Assembly (NCBI GenBank): GCA_025765615.1
Contig: JAIVFJ010000053.1
Span: forward strand, 122,501 to 186,500
From: Zopfochytrium polystomum
Lineage: Eukaryota; Chytridiomycota; Chytridiomycetes; Chytridiales; Chytridiaceae
Direction: 5' to 3'
DNA length: 64,000 bases
A model generated the notes under the pieces. It was not told the origin of the DNA, did no database searches, and saw nothing but the letters and a program-made list of their open reading frames with translations. The position numbers and the translations under genes were made by a program. Positions 33,604-44,141 of this stretch are shown here, piece after piece. Positions within the stretch are counted from its first letter, which is position 1. Each line of letters opens with the position of its first letter.

Positions 33604-36600
33604 TTACAGGTTTTCGACGATCGAGTTGCCGCCAAAAACGCGGACGACTTTGCTAAACGCCTGGCGGATAGCGTCCGAGTTCTGCTCGCTCTTGATCATG
33701 AACGCCTTCTTCTTGCCGCCGGGTGCCGCGTCCAGGATCGAGCGGATCGTCGCCTCGTTTTTGAGCGACCCGACCGTGATCACAATCAGGCCCACCGACG
33801 GGTGCAGGCGCATCGCCTCCTTAATTCCGGACACCGACCCGGGCGACGACGCATTGTCCTCGCCGTCTGTCAGTGCAACCACCCAATTGTCCTTTGCCGA
33901 AGCCGCGAGGAACGACCCTCCCGGCGCCTGCCCGCTGTCGACGATTCGCCCGAGCTCCGTGAACGACTGCATTGTCGCCTGGTAGAACGCTGTCGCGCCC
34001 CAGCACTCGGTGTTGCGCTCGATCACGTCAAGCATGGTGCCCATTGCGTCGTCCGTCTTGGGCAGCAGTCCAAACACCTGCTTGACTTCGTTGTTGAACG
34101 TCGTCAGCGCGACCGAGTCTGCCGCCGAGCAGTGGTCGCGGATGATCTCCTTGAGCGACTGCCGGCACGCCCGGATGAACGACCCTGCCATTGATCCAGA
34201 CACGTCCAGCACGAACCACACGTTCTTTGGCCGCGACGCAAACGTCGGAGCCGACGCAGCCTGCCCGTCTGCTGCGCGCGTCAGGAGGTCGCCAAAGACC
34301 GGCGCCGCCACCTGCCGCACGGCCCGCGCGAGCTCAGGGCGGTTGACACCGCCGTTCGCCGGGTCCGTCTCCTCGCAGATGCGGATGATCTCGGCCGCGC
34401 ACGTGCGCTGCACAAACGAGACCACCACGTCGAACCGCTGCAGCACGTACGTGTACCAAGTGACGGCTTCCGCAGGCCGCCCGCTGCGGTCCGCGAGGTA
34501 GCCCATGTTCATGCAAGCGTACTGCATCGCGATCGGGTCCGGCTTGCCATCGGCGTTGCGTGCGGCCGAGCTGCGCACGAGGTCGTACGCGTCACGGAGG
34601 AGCTCCGTCGCGGCGGGAATGTCGTTCGCGTCCAGGAGTAGCTGGCCCAAGTTGCCTGAGGTCTGCGCAATGCCTTCCACGTTGTCGACACTGCGGTGGA
34701 GGTCCAACGCCCGGTTAAAGTACTGCCGCGCCCGTTCCTGGTTCGGCGTCAGCTGCAGCGCCGCTCCCGTCGTGGTCACAGACCGAAGCTGCTGCGAAGA
34801 GTGGTCCAGGTCCTTGTAGAGCACGCCCAAGTTTGAAATGCGGTTGGCCAAAACGGTGGTGAGCTGCCGCTTCCGGATGGTGTCCGTTTCAAGGTTGATC
34901 AGTGTCTCGGCGATCTCGATGGCCCGAGAGTACGCATCGACTGCCTCGTTGAAGCGGTGGTCCATTTGTTTGTACACGTTGCCCTTGTTGTTCAAGCAGA
35001 CCCCGCGACCGCGCTCGTTCTTAAACTTGATCATGATCTTTTCGGCCGCTTCGTAGTTTTGGAGCGCGCGCTCGAGGTCGTTTGCGTAGTACGCTTGGTT
35101 TCCGAATCGAACGGCCACAAGAAGGTTCTTGAAGTTTTCGTTGACGATGCCGAGCTCGCGCGTGACGGCGAAGCTGTTGCCGAGCTCGCCGTCGAGGTCC
35201 TGCTTTGCCACACGGTCCAGCCACTCGCCCAATTCGTTGATCGGTGCCAAAACCTTGTTTGCTTCCCGACGGGTAACGTTGTAGCTGATGAGGGCTCCGA
35301 GAACGGTGATAACGGCAATCACAACAACGCCAGCAACGCCAAAAATGAGCGAGCTCCGCTTCATCTCGTCAGACAAGGCAGTAATGTCAGTTTCGGGTGC
35401 GGTAGCGACCACAATGTAGTCTGGTGTATCGGTACTTGTAGAGAACACTCCGGCAGCCGCGACACGCCAAGTGCCGCTGTTCACCTTGTCGAACTGAACA
35501 GGGTTCGAGCTGTTTGTCAAGGAAGTATTGATGGCGTCCAAAATGGAGCCCGTTGTGCCCTTCTCGTAATCTCGAATGTCGTTAACAGCGGGGTTGTTTG
35601 AGTAAACGATGTTGGGGTGCACGATAATGTTACCGTCCCTCTGCAGATTTGAAGCATTGAAAAGAGTTAGCAACCGCTGGCACAAGCGAGGCCAAAAGAC
35701 AATTGGAGAAGGCGAAACATACCGTAATCATGTACACATATCCATTTGTCAAGACCCGCGACACACCGGTGATTTGAGCCGCGAGGGATGAGACGGAAAC
35801 CTGGACGCTCATGACGCCGTAGAGTGACCCGTCAGTCTTGTACAGACCCTGCGACCCAGTAATGGTAAGCTTGCCTCCTCCATTCGAGGAAATGTATGGA
35901 GCAGACAAGAACGTTCCACCGACTCCATTGCCGATAATGGAGCTGTTGGTGTTGGCGCTTTCGCCGCGTGCAACGTTGGTGTACCAGGGACGGCACCGCG
36001 CGTGGTACCCGGGCGGGTTGTTCGCAAGGTCTGACGGGACGGTCGTCGTGTCATTGCAAACGGATTGGGTGCGGAGCTTGTTGGACGAGTCCGGGGTGTA
36101 AGGGTACAGTCGGAATCCATTGTTTGTCGTGTCCTCCAGTCCAAACTGTACCAGCTGGCCGATGGGGTTCTTCAGGAACACTGCGCGCAGAGTGTTGTCG
36201 AGGACCGACGTAGACTTGCCGAGATTGTCGTTGCCCAGACCGGTGGGGGTGTTGTAGTTGGGACTGAAGTATCGCGAAAAGAGACTTGCAGTAGTGGCGG
36301 GAGGAGTGTCGAATCCTTCTCCGGTGGTTCCAAAGTAAGTTGGGTAGGTCCTGCTCAGATCAGGTCAATTAGACGCGCCGCGCAGTAAGGAACATGTTCC
36401 ACACAAACAACGTACGTTCCGTTCGAGGCCAATGCGTTTGGATTGGTCGGCCTCAATCGCAAGACGTCCCTCGCGTACAAGGCGGCAATGCGAGTGTTGA
36501 CGACGTACTCTGCGAGCGCGCCCTGGGCCAGGGTGCCCGTCGAGACTGCACGGATGCGAAAGCCGTCGAGCGAGGTGCTGGTGAGGGTGTCGGAGATGTC

Positions 36601-36897
36601 GTTGATCCACTTTGGCGACTGGGCTTCAAAGATTGCGATGGCAATGGCGCCAATGAGGAGGATGCCCAGCACCAGAGGGACGATGAGCCTGTGGTTTCAT
36701 GGAAGGGAAAAGGGAAGTGTCGGGTGCGCGCGCGATGTTGTTGTTGTTGTTGTTGTTGTTGTTGTCGTTGTCGTTGTTGTGGAGAGAGGGTGCGTGCCGA
36801 AGACTGGTTAGTGTGACACAGCAAAGCAAATCGATGATGGTTGGAACGAACGACGACGAGACACTTGCTTGTAGACGATGTGGGCGAGGAACTTCAT
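33604..36897 (-). CDS. membrane sensor: two TM spans, TPR region, C-terminal VWA domain
   Basis: Exons 36897-36869, 36688-36416, 36350-35723 and 35640-33604 are phase-consistent; 988 residues. A first membrane span (LIVPLVLGILLIGAIAIAIF, residues about 11-30) and a second (about 407-430, LIFGVAGVVVIAVITVLGAL) bracket an extracytoplasmic region of about 370 residues with double-Cache-like features (RPWYTNVARGE, GGTFLSAPYIS, RDGNIIVHPN). After the second span come a HAMP-like linker (LAPINELGEWLDRVAKQDLD), helical TPR-type repeats (about 480-720; FGNQAYYANDLERALQNYEA, AQTSGNLGQLLLDAND) and a VWA domain (781-988) with an intact MIDAS motif DVSGSMAGS at about 789. There is no kinase or cyclase domain. 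Ligand and output are unknown; the VWA domain probably binds a partner through a metal ion. The first intron is GC-AG. Confidence 0.85.
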
Positions 36898-38592
36898 GTT
36901 GGCTTTCTGATGATGGTCCTGCTGCTGCTGCTGCTATCAGAGAAGTCAAGAAGGCGAAGGAAGGAGGCGGGGAATGTGAGTGTGCTGTGCTTGCTGGCTG
37001 GCTGGCTGCTGCGCCGTCCTGAGGGAGGCGGATAGCGAGAGCTGCTTGCTGCGTGCTGTGTGGTGGCGTGGAACGAGCGCTGCTGAAACAAAAAGGGAAG
37101 TCGTTTCCTGTTATTTTATGTGTGTGTGTGTATGCAGAAGATTGAGTGTGTCTCTCCCTCCGCTCCTCTGTCTGTCTCTCTCGCTTTCAATTTGAATATT
37201 TCGCCCAGTCATTGAGAGAGTCAGTCAGTCATTCGCGGGTCAGTTGCCTCATTTCGGTTTCATTTTTCCCACAGAAATTTTCGCCATTCCGCCGCTATCC
37301 TTCCTTCTTGTCTTTGCCCGCTTTTTCCAAAAATGGTGCAGTGTGGAGGTGCAAGCAACAAATAGGAAAGAGGGAGGAGGCACGGGCCTGCACGCGCTCC
37401 AAAATCCGAAAGTTGGAACAAGAGAACGAGAAAAACAAAAGGAAAAAAAAAAAAAAAAACGAAAAAAAAAACTGGGCGCTCGTGCGTGCTCCTGCCCTTC
37501 ACCCTGATTGGCCGACAAGCGGAGCCCTGTGCCACACAGAAATCTTCAAGATCCCCTGGACGTCATCGAAATTGCACTCGAGAGAGTAAAAAAAACGAAG
37601 AAATTTTAAAATACTTGCGTGTGTGTGTGTGTGTGTGTGTGTGTGACACAGTCTTGGGGCTGGCCGTCACGCGTAATCCAGTTCGCACTTTGGCCACCAT
37701 CCGACTGGTCAGTTTCGTACAAAAAGCACAACTAATGCAAAATCATATTATTTCTTCTCGTAAGGTGCGAAAGTATGTATATTCCTTTCATACATACATA
37801 CATATATATATAATTGTATCTCAGCTCTGAAAACAGACTCAATAACTGTGCCACGATCCTGATGAAAAGAGCCGCTGGGTCCCCCATTGAAGTTCGACCA
37901 AGGTTCGGTCCAGCCGATATCTCTCTTGCACTGATAGCCACTGGGGCTGCAAAAAAATAAAAAGTCATTCGTACTTGCGTGTATGTATGTAATCTGCAGG
38001 CTGCACCATTGTATTTACCCCACGGCAAACCATCTCCATGACGCATTCAGTCGTTGCTAACATTTGATTCTCTTCGGTGATATTGCTACAGAACTCAGCG
38101 CTCCACAACTGTTCATGCCAGCCATCATGTAAACTTTTGATAAGCGTTATTTTTCAGTGGTCCAGTCTCGCTTTGTTCTTTCATGAAAATCATCAAAAGA
38201 AGCCCAAGAGTGTTGATTGCTTTGCTTGTTCGTACACCGTTTACAGCAGTAGCATCCGCAGTGGCGGTAAGCTGTGGGGCAAGGATTCTGAGGCAGGGAT
38301 CGATGCGCAGGGCTATGCTCAACTTAGATTTGCCCTCCACACAGCATCATTTAAGATCAGCCCGCCATGCCCACTATTAACCTTAAATAGGTGGACCACA
38401 AGCGATTCCGGCACTCGCTTTCCACCAGGAAAATTAAATTCAGAAGCAAGTACAGAATACGGCGAACACTTCACCCTTTCCTCCAACACCCACATACACT
38501 CACTCCCACGCTTCAGCCCCAGCAACAAAAAAGAAAAACAAAACCAAACCAAACCAATCAAACCAAACCAAAACATCCAACCAAAGAAGAGT
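36898..38592. other. 1.7 kb spacer, no supported gene
   Basis: Contains the 5' region of the sensor gene, a GT tract (37618-37644), A-rich tracts (37441-37470) and AT-rich DNA. Short ORFs at 37146-37589 and 38077-38390 carry no recognisable motif. Confidence 0.5.
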
Positions 38593-41500
38593 TCATTTCC
38601 CGCCTTTCCCCGCGGTGCCGACGCTGGTCCGCCGGTTCCGCTCCGATTCGTCCTGCCCGCCCAGCAGGGGCGACTCGCTGCTCTGCGGCGGCACCGGCGT
38701 TGAAGGCGTGCTTGGCGTGCTGTAGCTTGGGTGTGCTTGCGGGTGGTGCGGGAACGGGGAGTGCGGGGGATGGTGCAAGGGCGAGTGCATCATGGGTCCT
38801 GGTGCACCGGAAGCAAACTGCGCCGGTGGCGGCCGCGGGTGACCTCCTTGAACGTGATGCGGGGGCGGAGCTGGTTTGCAAATGAAATCGGAGTGACAGG
38901 CAAAGGCGCGTTAATCGGGAGTTACCAGAGGCGTCTCAGTCGAACGAAAGAATTTGGTTTTGTACTAACGCATCGGAACAGCTTCCCCTTGCCATACTGG
39001 AGCCATCATGATGGGTTGGCCTGCGTATAATTCTGGTGGGTATCCTGCAGGAACAAAGGCGTGCGGATGCACGCCATACATCTGCGGATGAGGAACGTAG
39101 GGCATTCCAGGTATTGGCGGTCGCCCTTGAACTCCGGCGACAATCGCGTGGTAGCTCTCTGGGGGTCGGGGTGCGTAGAAAAACATGTGGGGCGGGGGTT
39201 GGCCTTGGCCCCCAGTGGGCTGTGGGTGGTGATATTGCTGTTGAGCCACTGGTGACGGTGGGGGCTGGGTTCCATTGCTATTTGCCCCGCCCGATTGTTG
39301 CGCAGGTGTGGGCTGAGGTAGACCCTGAGCGCTCGAAGGAGGGCTGTTGCTTCCTGGACCTTTAGCGGCGCTTGGTGGAGTTGCCTGAACCGGAGATGGA
39401 GGGGGATAAACACGACCTGCAGCAGGAGCGGGAATCATTGGATTGACGTATCCTTGAGACATAACTCCAACTGCACCGGGGTAGGGAGGGTATGGAATAA
39501 AAGCCGGAACCATCCCTGATCCAGGAACTGCTCCAGCGTGGGCAACACCCGGCCCGTAAGGGCGTGGTATCATCGGCTAGAGCAAGCCCAAAGTTAGAAG
39601 CAGCAAGTACCTTTGAATTGTACGAACCATTCGAGCAAACTGACTGTATGGTCCGGGAGGCGGATACCCAAAATACAGGCTCGATGGGTCTCCAGGAGCC
39701 CCGTAAATGACCCCGGACCCGTCGTCCAACGGCTGTGCTGGATTTTGTGGGCGAAACTGAGGGGCTTGAGAGTTCCAGGCAGATTCTGAAAAATTCATAC
39801 GTTAAACAAGAGGCAAAGGAAGAATCGGAAAGAGAGGTTACAAACGTCCAGTTTTCCCACTGTTATTTCTCTGATAACCCCCAGCTCGGCTGAAACTTCC
39901 GGTTCTTGTGCTTGAGGATGCCCGAGATGATCCCGAGACGGATGATGGCGTATGCTGAAAAATGCAAGTTGTTAATCAAGCTGTTAGATCTGTCTGCAAT
40001 TCCAATATGGAGTTTACCGTTCTTTCTCCAGGCAACGGAGACTTTCTCTCTCCGAATTTGGGGGAATCCGAACCTGACCCAATTGGATTAAACTCAACTG
40101 CACCAGCATTGAGTTTAAAGGAAGAATTAGAGGCGGCGGTGGGTGTTGCCGACGTTGCCGAAGCATTGTCGCTGTTATCTTCAGTGGGAGGAACGGGCGA
40201 TTCTGAAATCACGGACGCTGCGGAGACTTTCGGAGCGGCTACTTCCGAGGCAGAGCGAACAGGCGGGGTAGGCTGCTTGCCGCCGCGTGGAAGATTCTCT
40301 CCAGCGAAAGGAGCGTGTTCTTTGTTGGAATCTTTCGAAGGAGATGTCAACGAAATGCTCACTCGCTTTGTGGCGCCTTTCGAGCGAGATGCAGACGCGC
40401 TGGTCGGCGTGTCTTTGGTGACATTTGCTTGTCTGGAGTTCGGCACCGTTGCTGTCGGTGGGGCAGGAACGGACTTTGAAGGTGGTGGTGTCTTGCCTAG
40501 GTACTCCAGGCGTCGAATCCGTTGCTGGATCAGAGGATTTTTTCGACAGCAAAGGAGCAATGTCTTCGGGAACTGGCAGGTTGATCTGGTAACAAGCAAT
40601 CGGTTATTCCTGGAAAATGGACGCGGTGACTTACTTTGAAGTCTTTGCTAAAATTTTTTAGCTCGTTTATGATCTGAGCTTTGTCTCGGTGCTGGCGCTG
40701 GCTATGCTTTCGCTCTTGATTTGCAAAAGAATGGAAATGTTGCCAAGCTTCTCCCACAGTTTTCGACGGGTCTCGAAGGCTTGCGTCTCCAGGTTTCTAC
40801 GACCGAACAATTTAATAAACAAGCTCGTGAAGCATTGATTCTGACCTTTGAAAGTAATTTTGACAGCAGTTCCGCTTTTCTTATCGAGTCTCGGTCGGCT
40901 GGTCTGGCCATAGGCGATTCTGACGGCCCGCCCGTCGACTTCGTAGGAACCTTTGTGGCGGTGTGTGCGACACCGCTGTTCTTTGTTGAATGGCCCTGGG
41001 CCTTAATAATCTGGGTCGTAGATTTTTCCTCAGCGAGTGAGGTAACTTCCGTGGCACTGGAAGAACTATCGGAGATGCCCCTTTCAACTGGAAACGGCGA
41101 AAGTACGGGATGAGTCGTCTCCGGGGTTGATTCCGCGGCCGATGTGGACTGAGACGGTGTTGCATTTGTGGGCGATAATGGGGTAAGCACTGCTGGAGGC
41201 ACTGTAGGCGTAATGGAGACCGACGGGTCTTGCTTTTTTCGCAGAAGAGCCCCAGCCTGCTTGCTCGCAGTGCCGCGAGCGCCGGGTGGTACATATTTTC
41301 CTGGTTGCCGTACAACTGCAGAGTACCTTTCTTCTTCATCCAGACCGTCGTTTGGGAGAACGGCGTTTCTCTCCTCGAGAATATGTATGTTGTCAGCCTT
41401 GAGCAGCGAGTTAGTGATCAAAAGGTTGGGGTGAATATTTCAGTGTCAAACCATCTTTGTGTCATTCTCGATTTCACGTGCAAGCCTTCGAGCTTCAGCC

Positions 41501-42772
41501 TCTTTCCGTTTGAAATCTGGTGCGCTCCGGTCGATTTGCGTCGTGTAGAGCTCCTCCTTAAAATCAGTGGTGACGCCGAACAGCCGTTCGTTTGTATGAA
41601 ATTGATCCCACTTGCCCGCGCCAGCGGCAGGTTCGTCCTCGAGTGAACCTGCGGTGTCTGGATCGCCCGGCGACGGCTCCCACTTCCGCAGCTCCCTCTC
41701 CCTGCCAAACTCGCCATTCTGCGCGCCGATAGTAGAATCCGTGAGAAACCCGAGCTTTTCGCCTCGTTCAAAGTTATCCGACGAAAGATCGACGGAATAT
41801 GCCGATATGGCGAGCAAATCTTTGGGGCTAATGACAAGTTTTTCAATGGTCGAACTGGTTGGTTTGCCTGCGTCGACGCGCTTCGCCAACCGCAGAACGG
41901 CCCCAATTTCTTCGGATGAGGGATCGATTGCATGTAGAATTCCAACGTACTGGTGCCCGTCTTTGAGATCAGCTGTTACCTTGCAACCCTGGAGGTGATA
42001 AGAGAGATTGAAAATTCAGAAGGCATCACCAGCAAGCACCACGTTCATCGCGCGCGGGAATTTGAACTCACCACCAGGTTGATTGTCAAAAGCGTGAACC
42101 TATCCAGCTGATCCCTCGACGGAGTGGATGATGCAGACATTAACGACGAAAGAAGCGCAGCGGGTGAGGCTGCGATCGTCGCAGCATTGTTCAGCTTCGG
42201 GGGGCCGTTGCTCCATTTGCCTCTCACGCTAGTAAATTGGGAAGTGCAATGTCAGGCACAACCACTTCACATGCGAGCAGCATGACGTACGCAGGAAAGG
42301 GTGCCGCTGCGGGCGTGTGAGGCACGGTCCGACCGCCGGCGCCATCAACAATCTTCGCGCTGTGCGCCGCCGGTGCCGGATGAGGGGGATCGTTGGCGTT
42401 AGCGTTGGTGCTGTTGTTGTGGGTGTTGTTGTTGTGGCTTGGAGTGCCGAAATCGCGTCGAACCGGGCCACTGCCGCCTCCTCCTCCTCCTCCACCTCCT
42501 CCTCGGCCGCCGCCGCCAGCCCCGACCGATCTGCTGGCGGTGCCGTTCGCGCGGGCGGCCGGCGATGCGCCGCCACCACCACCACCACCACCACCTGCCG
42601 ACGACGACGAAGAAGAGGGCGTTGGAGACGGTGAGGGTGACGGGGGCGGAGCGTACTGCTGCTGCTGCTGCTGCTGCTGGTGGTTGTGCTGGGCGTGATG
42701 GTTGTGCTGGTGGTGGTGGCGACCAGATCCGCGATTGCTTCCAAACCCACCGACGCCACGCCCACGGTGCAT
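38593..42772 (-). CDS. ataxin-2 / Pbp1 homologue
   Basis: RNA-binding scaffold that interacts with poly(A)-binding protein in stress granules. Ten exons: 42772-42291, 42228-42072, 41988-41452, 41397-40846, 40796-40635, 40585-40018, 39954-39846, 39785-39628, 39576-38970 and 38870-38593. In order: a Gln/His/Gly-rich head; an Lsm-like fold (LDRFTLLTINLVVGCK across an intron, HQYVGILHAID); the LsmAD domain (GKWDQFHTNERLFGVTTDFK, YTTQIDRSAPDFKRKEAEAR, GLDEEERYSAV); an ataxin-type DFK/VPEDI block; a PAM2 motif SSFKLNAGAVEFNP for PABP binding; and a Pro/Gln/Tyr-rich tail. Exon 6 needs one fewer A in the A6 run at 40538-40543 to stay open. Otherwise every phase agrees, giving about 1202 residues. Confidence 0.9.
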
Positions 42773-43388
42773 TATCCTACAAATTTAGGATTTTCGTATT
42801 TTTATTTATTTATTTTTTTATTGTTTTTTTTTTCTTCTTCTCGTTTTTTGTTTTTTTTAGTTTTGGCAACGGCTAATGACAGACTTCCCCCTTGAACTAG
42901 CTTTCGAACGAAAACAAAATCAACATCAAAAGACAAAATCAACGCCACCGGTCCAGCCGCTTCAAAGCTGCGCTCACTGGACCAGTGCCGCCTTGCGGCC
43001 GCGAGCAAGTGCGAGGCCCGCCCAAGGAGGGAGAGGGGCAGAGAGTGACAATGAGACGGAGAAAGTGAAAAGGGGAAGGGGAAGGGAAAGTGAAAGCAAA
43101 AGGGGAAGCAAAAGGGGCGGCTTCAGTACCGAGACAAAATCCCACAGGTGGGACGACAAGCCCATTTTACAAAACGCCATGGACGCAATTTTTGAGTAAC
43201 ATACTGGCAAACACAAGAGATAATTAGAATTACATTCTCCCATCAAATTTTTTTAACACCTCATTGTACAATTTGAGCAAAAGGAAAGCCTAGATAGAGG
43301 GATATTAATAAACAGAATCAAGACAACATGACCCAATCTTTATCTTTGCTTTTTCACCTCGCCTCCATTCTTTGTACCTTTTCTTCTG
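42773..43388. promoter_or_regulatory. ataxin-2 upstream region
   Basis: T-rich DNA directly upstream of the ATG (42800-42860) followed by purine-rich sequence (43025-43110). No gene is seen before the mobile DNA that starts near 43390. Confidence 0.4.
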
Positions 43389-43389
43389 T

Positions 43390-43769
43390 TAGGCAGAAGT
43401 GACTGGTTAGCAGCAAGCGGCACAAGATGGACCTGAACCTATTGTGACTGTCAGTAATTGTTCTCACAATGCCCATGGGAGAGCGAGCCACCACCAATGC
43501 AGACTGGGCGCTGGCTTGCCCTGATGACAAATACTCCGAGTATTAAGTGGAACAGAAACCCAGTGCCAACAGTTTTCCTCCTCCTCTGCTCAAGCAGATA
43601 ACATAGGAGACGTTTTTACCCTGTGCCAGTCACGCTTGCCTAGCAACTATTACAGAGTGCATATCATTCATTACGTATCAATAATTCATAACAGAGGTTT
43701 TCTCTTTCTCTCCAAGGTGGAGAGAAGGACCACCCACAAACACACATCTCCACTTCATTCACTCCTTCC
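43390..43769 (-). repeat. solo copy of a second LTR-like repeat family (R2)
   Basis: About 380 bp. In the minus orientation it matches the direct repeats at 59338-59752 and 61455-61868, from the CACTCCTTCC-type end to the TGTTAGGC end. It abuts the inverted Ty3-family LTR fragment at 43770. Sequence similarity is obvious by eye (for example GCTTGCCTAGCAACTATTAC), with scattered substitutions. Confidence 0.75.
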
Positions 43770-43788
43770 TGTTATGAATCACCCTCTG
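43770..43788 (-). repeat. left fragment of an older, inverted Ty3-family LTR
   Basis: Reads TGTTATGAATCACCCTCTG, the first 19 bp of the element's LTR in reverse orientation. The rest of that LTR resumes at 49452 after the full element, so the younger element is inserted in it. Confidence 0.85.
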
Positions 43789-44141
43789 TGTCAGGAACAG
43801 GGCAGGACAGGACAAGGCAGACATGGAACTGAGAGGAGTGATGATTGTATTGGAAACAATAATTCACTTGAGGGATGGGACAGGTCCCCCATCCCCCTTT
43901 TATACCTTTTGAGAGTGTTCCTTGTCAAGACTCCAAGAAAGTTCCAGAAAGAGCAATTAGTAATGCAATGATACCAATGATACCAATGACAACAAGACAA
44001 GTCAGGAAAGCAAAGAAGGTTCCAGAAGGTTCCACAAGGTTCCATGAAGGAATGTTCTAGAAGGTTCCAGAAGGTTCCAGAAGGTTCCATGAAGGAATGT
44101 TCTAGAAGGTTCCAGAGGTTTCCAGAGGGTGATTCATAACA
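43789..44141 (-). repeat. 3' LTR of the Ty3/gypsy element
   Basis: 353 bp, TG...CA ends. U3 contains the GAA/TTC array (about 44011-44125), TATA box TATAAAAG at 43904-43897 and, 36 bp on, the predicted transcript start AAGTGAATTAT (43869-43859). Confidence 0.95.
44011..44125 (-). promoter_or_regulatory. heat-shock-element array in the LTR U3
   Basis: Alternating GAA and TTC triplets at strict 5-bp spacing, the binding pattern of trimeric HSF. The best run is eight uninterrupted units at 44050-44087 (GAA, TTC, GAA, TTC and so on), with further units on both sides. It lies upstream of the TATA box in the direction of transcription. The same array is at 47406-47443 and 49360-49397 in the other LTR copies. 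Confidence 0.8.
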
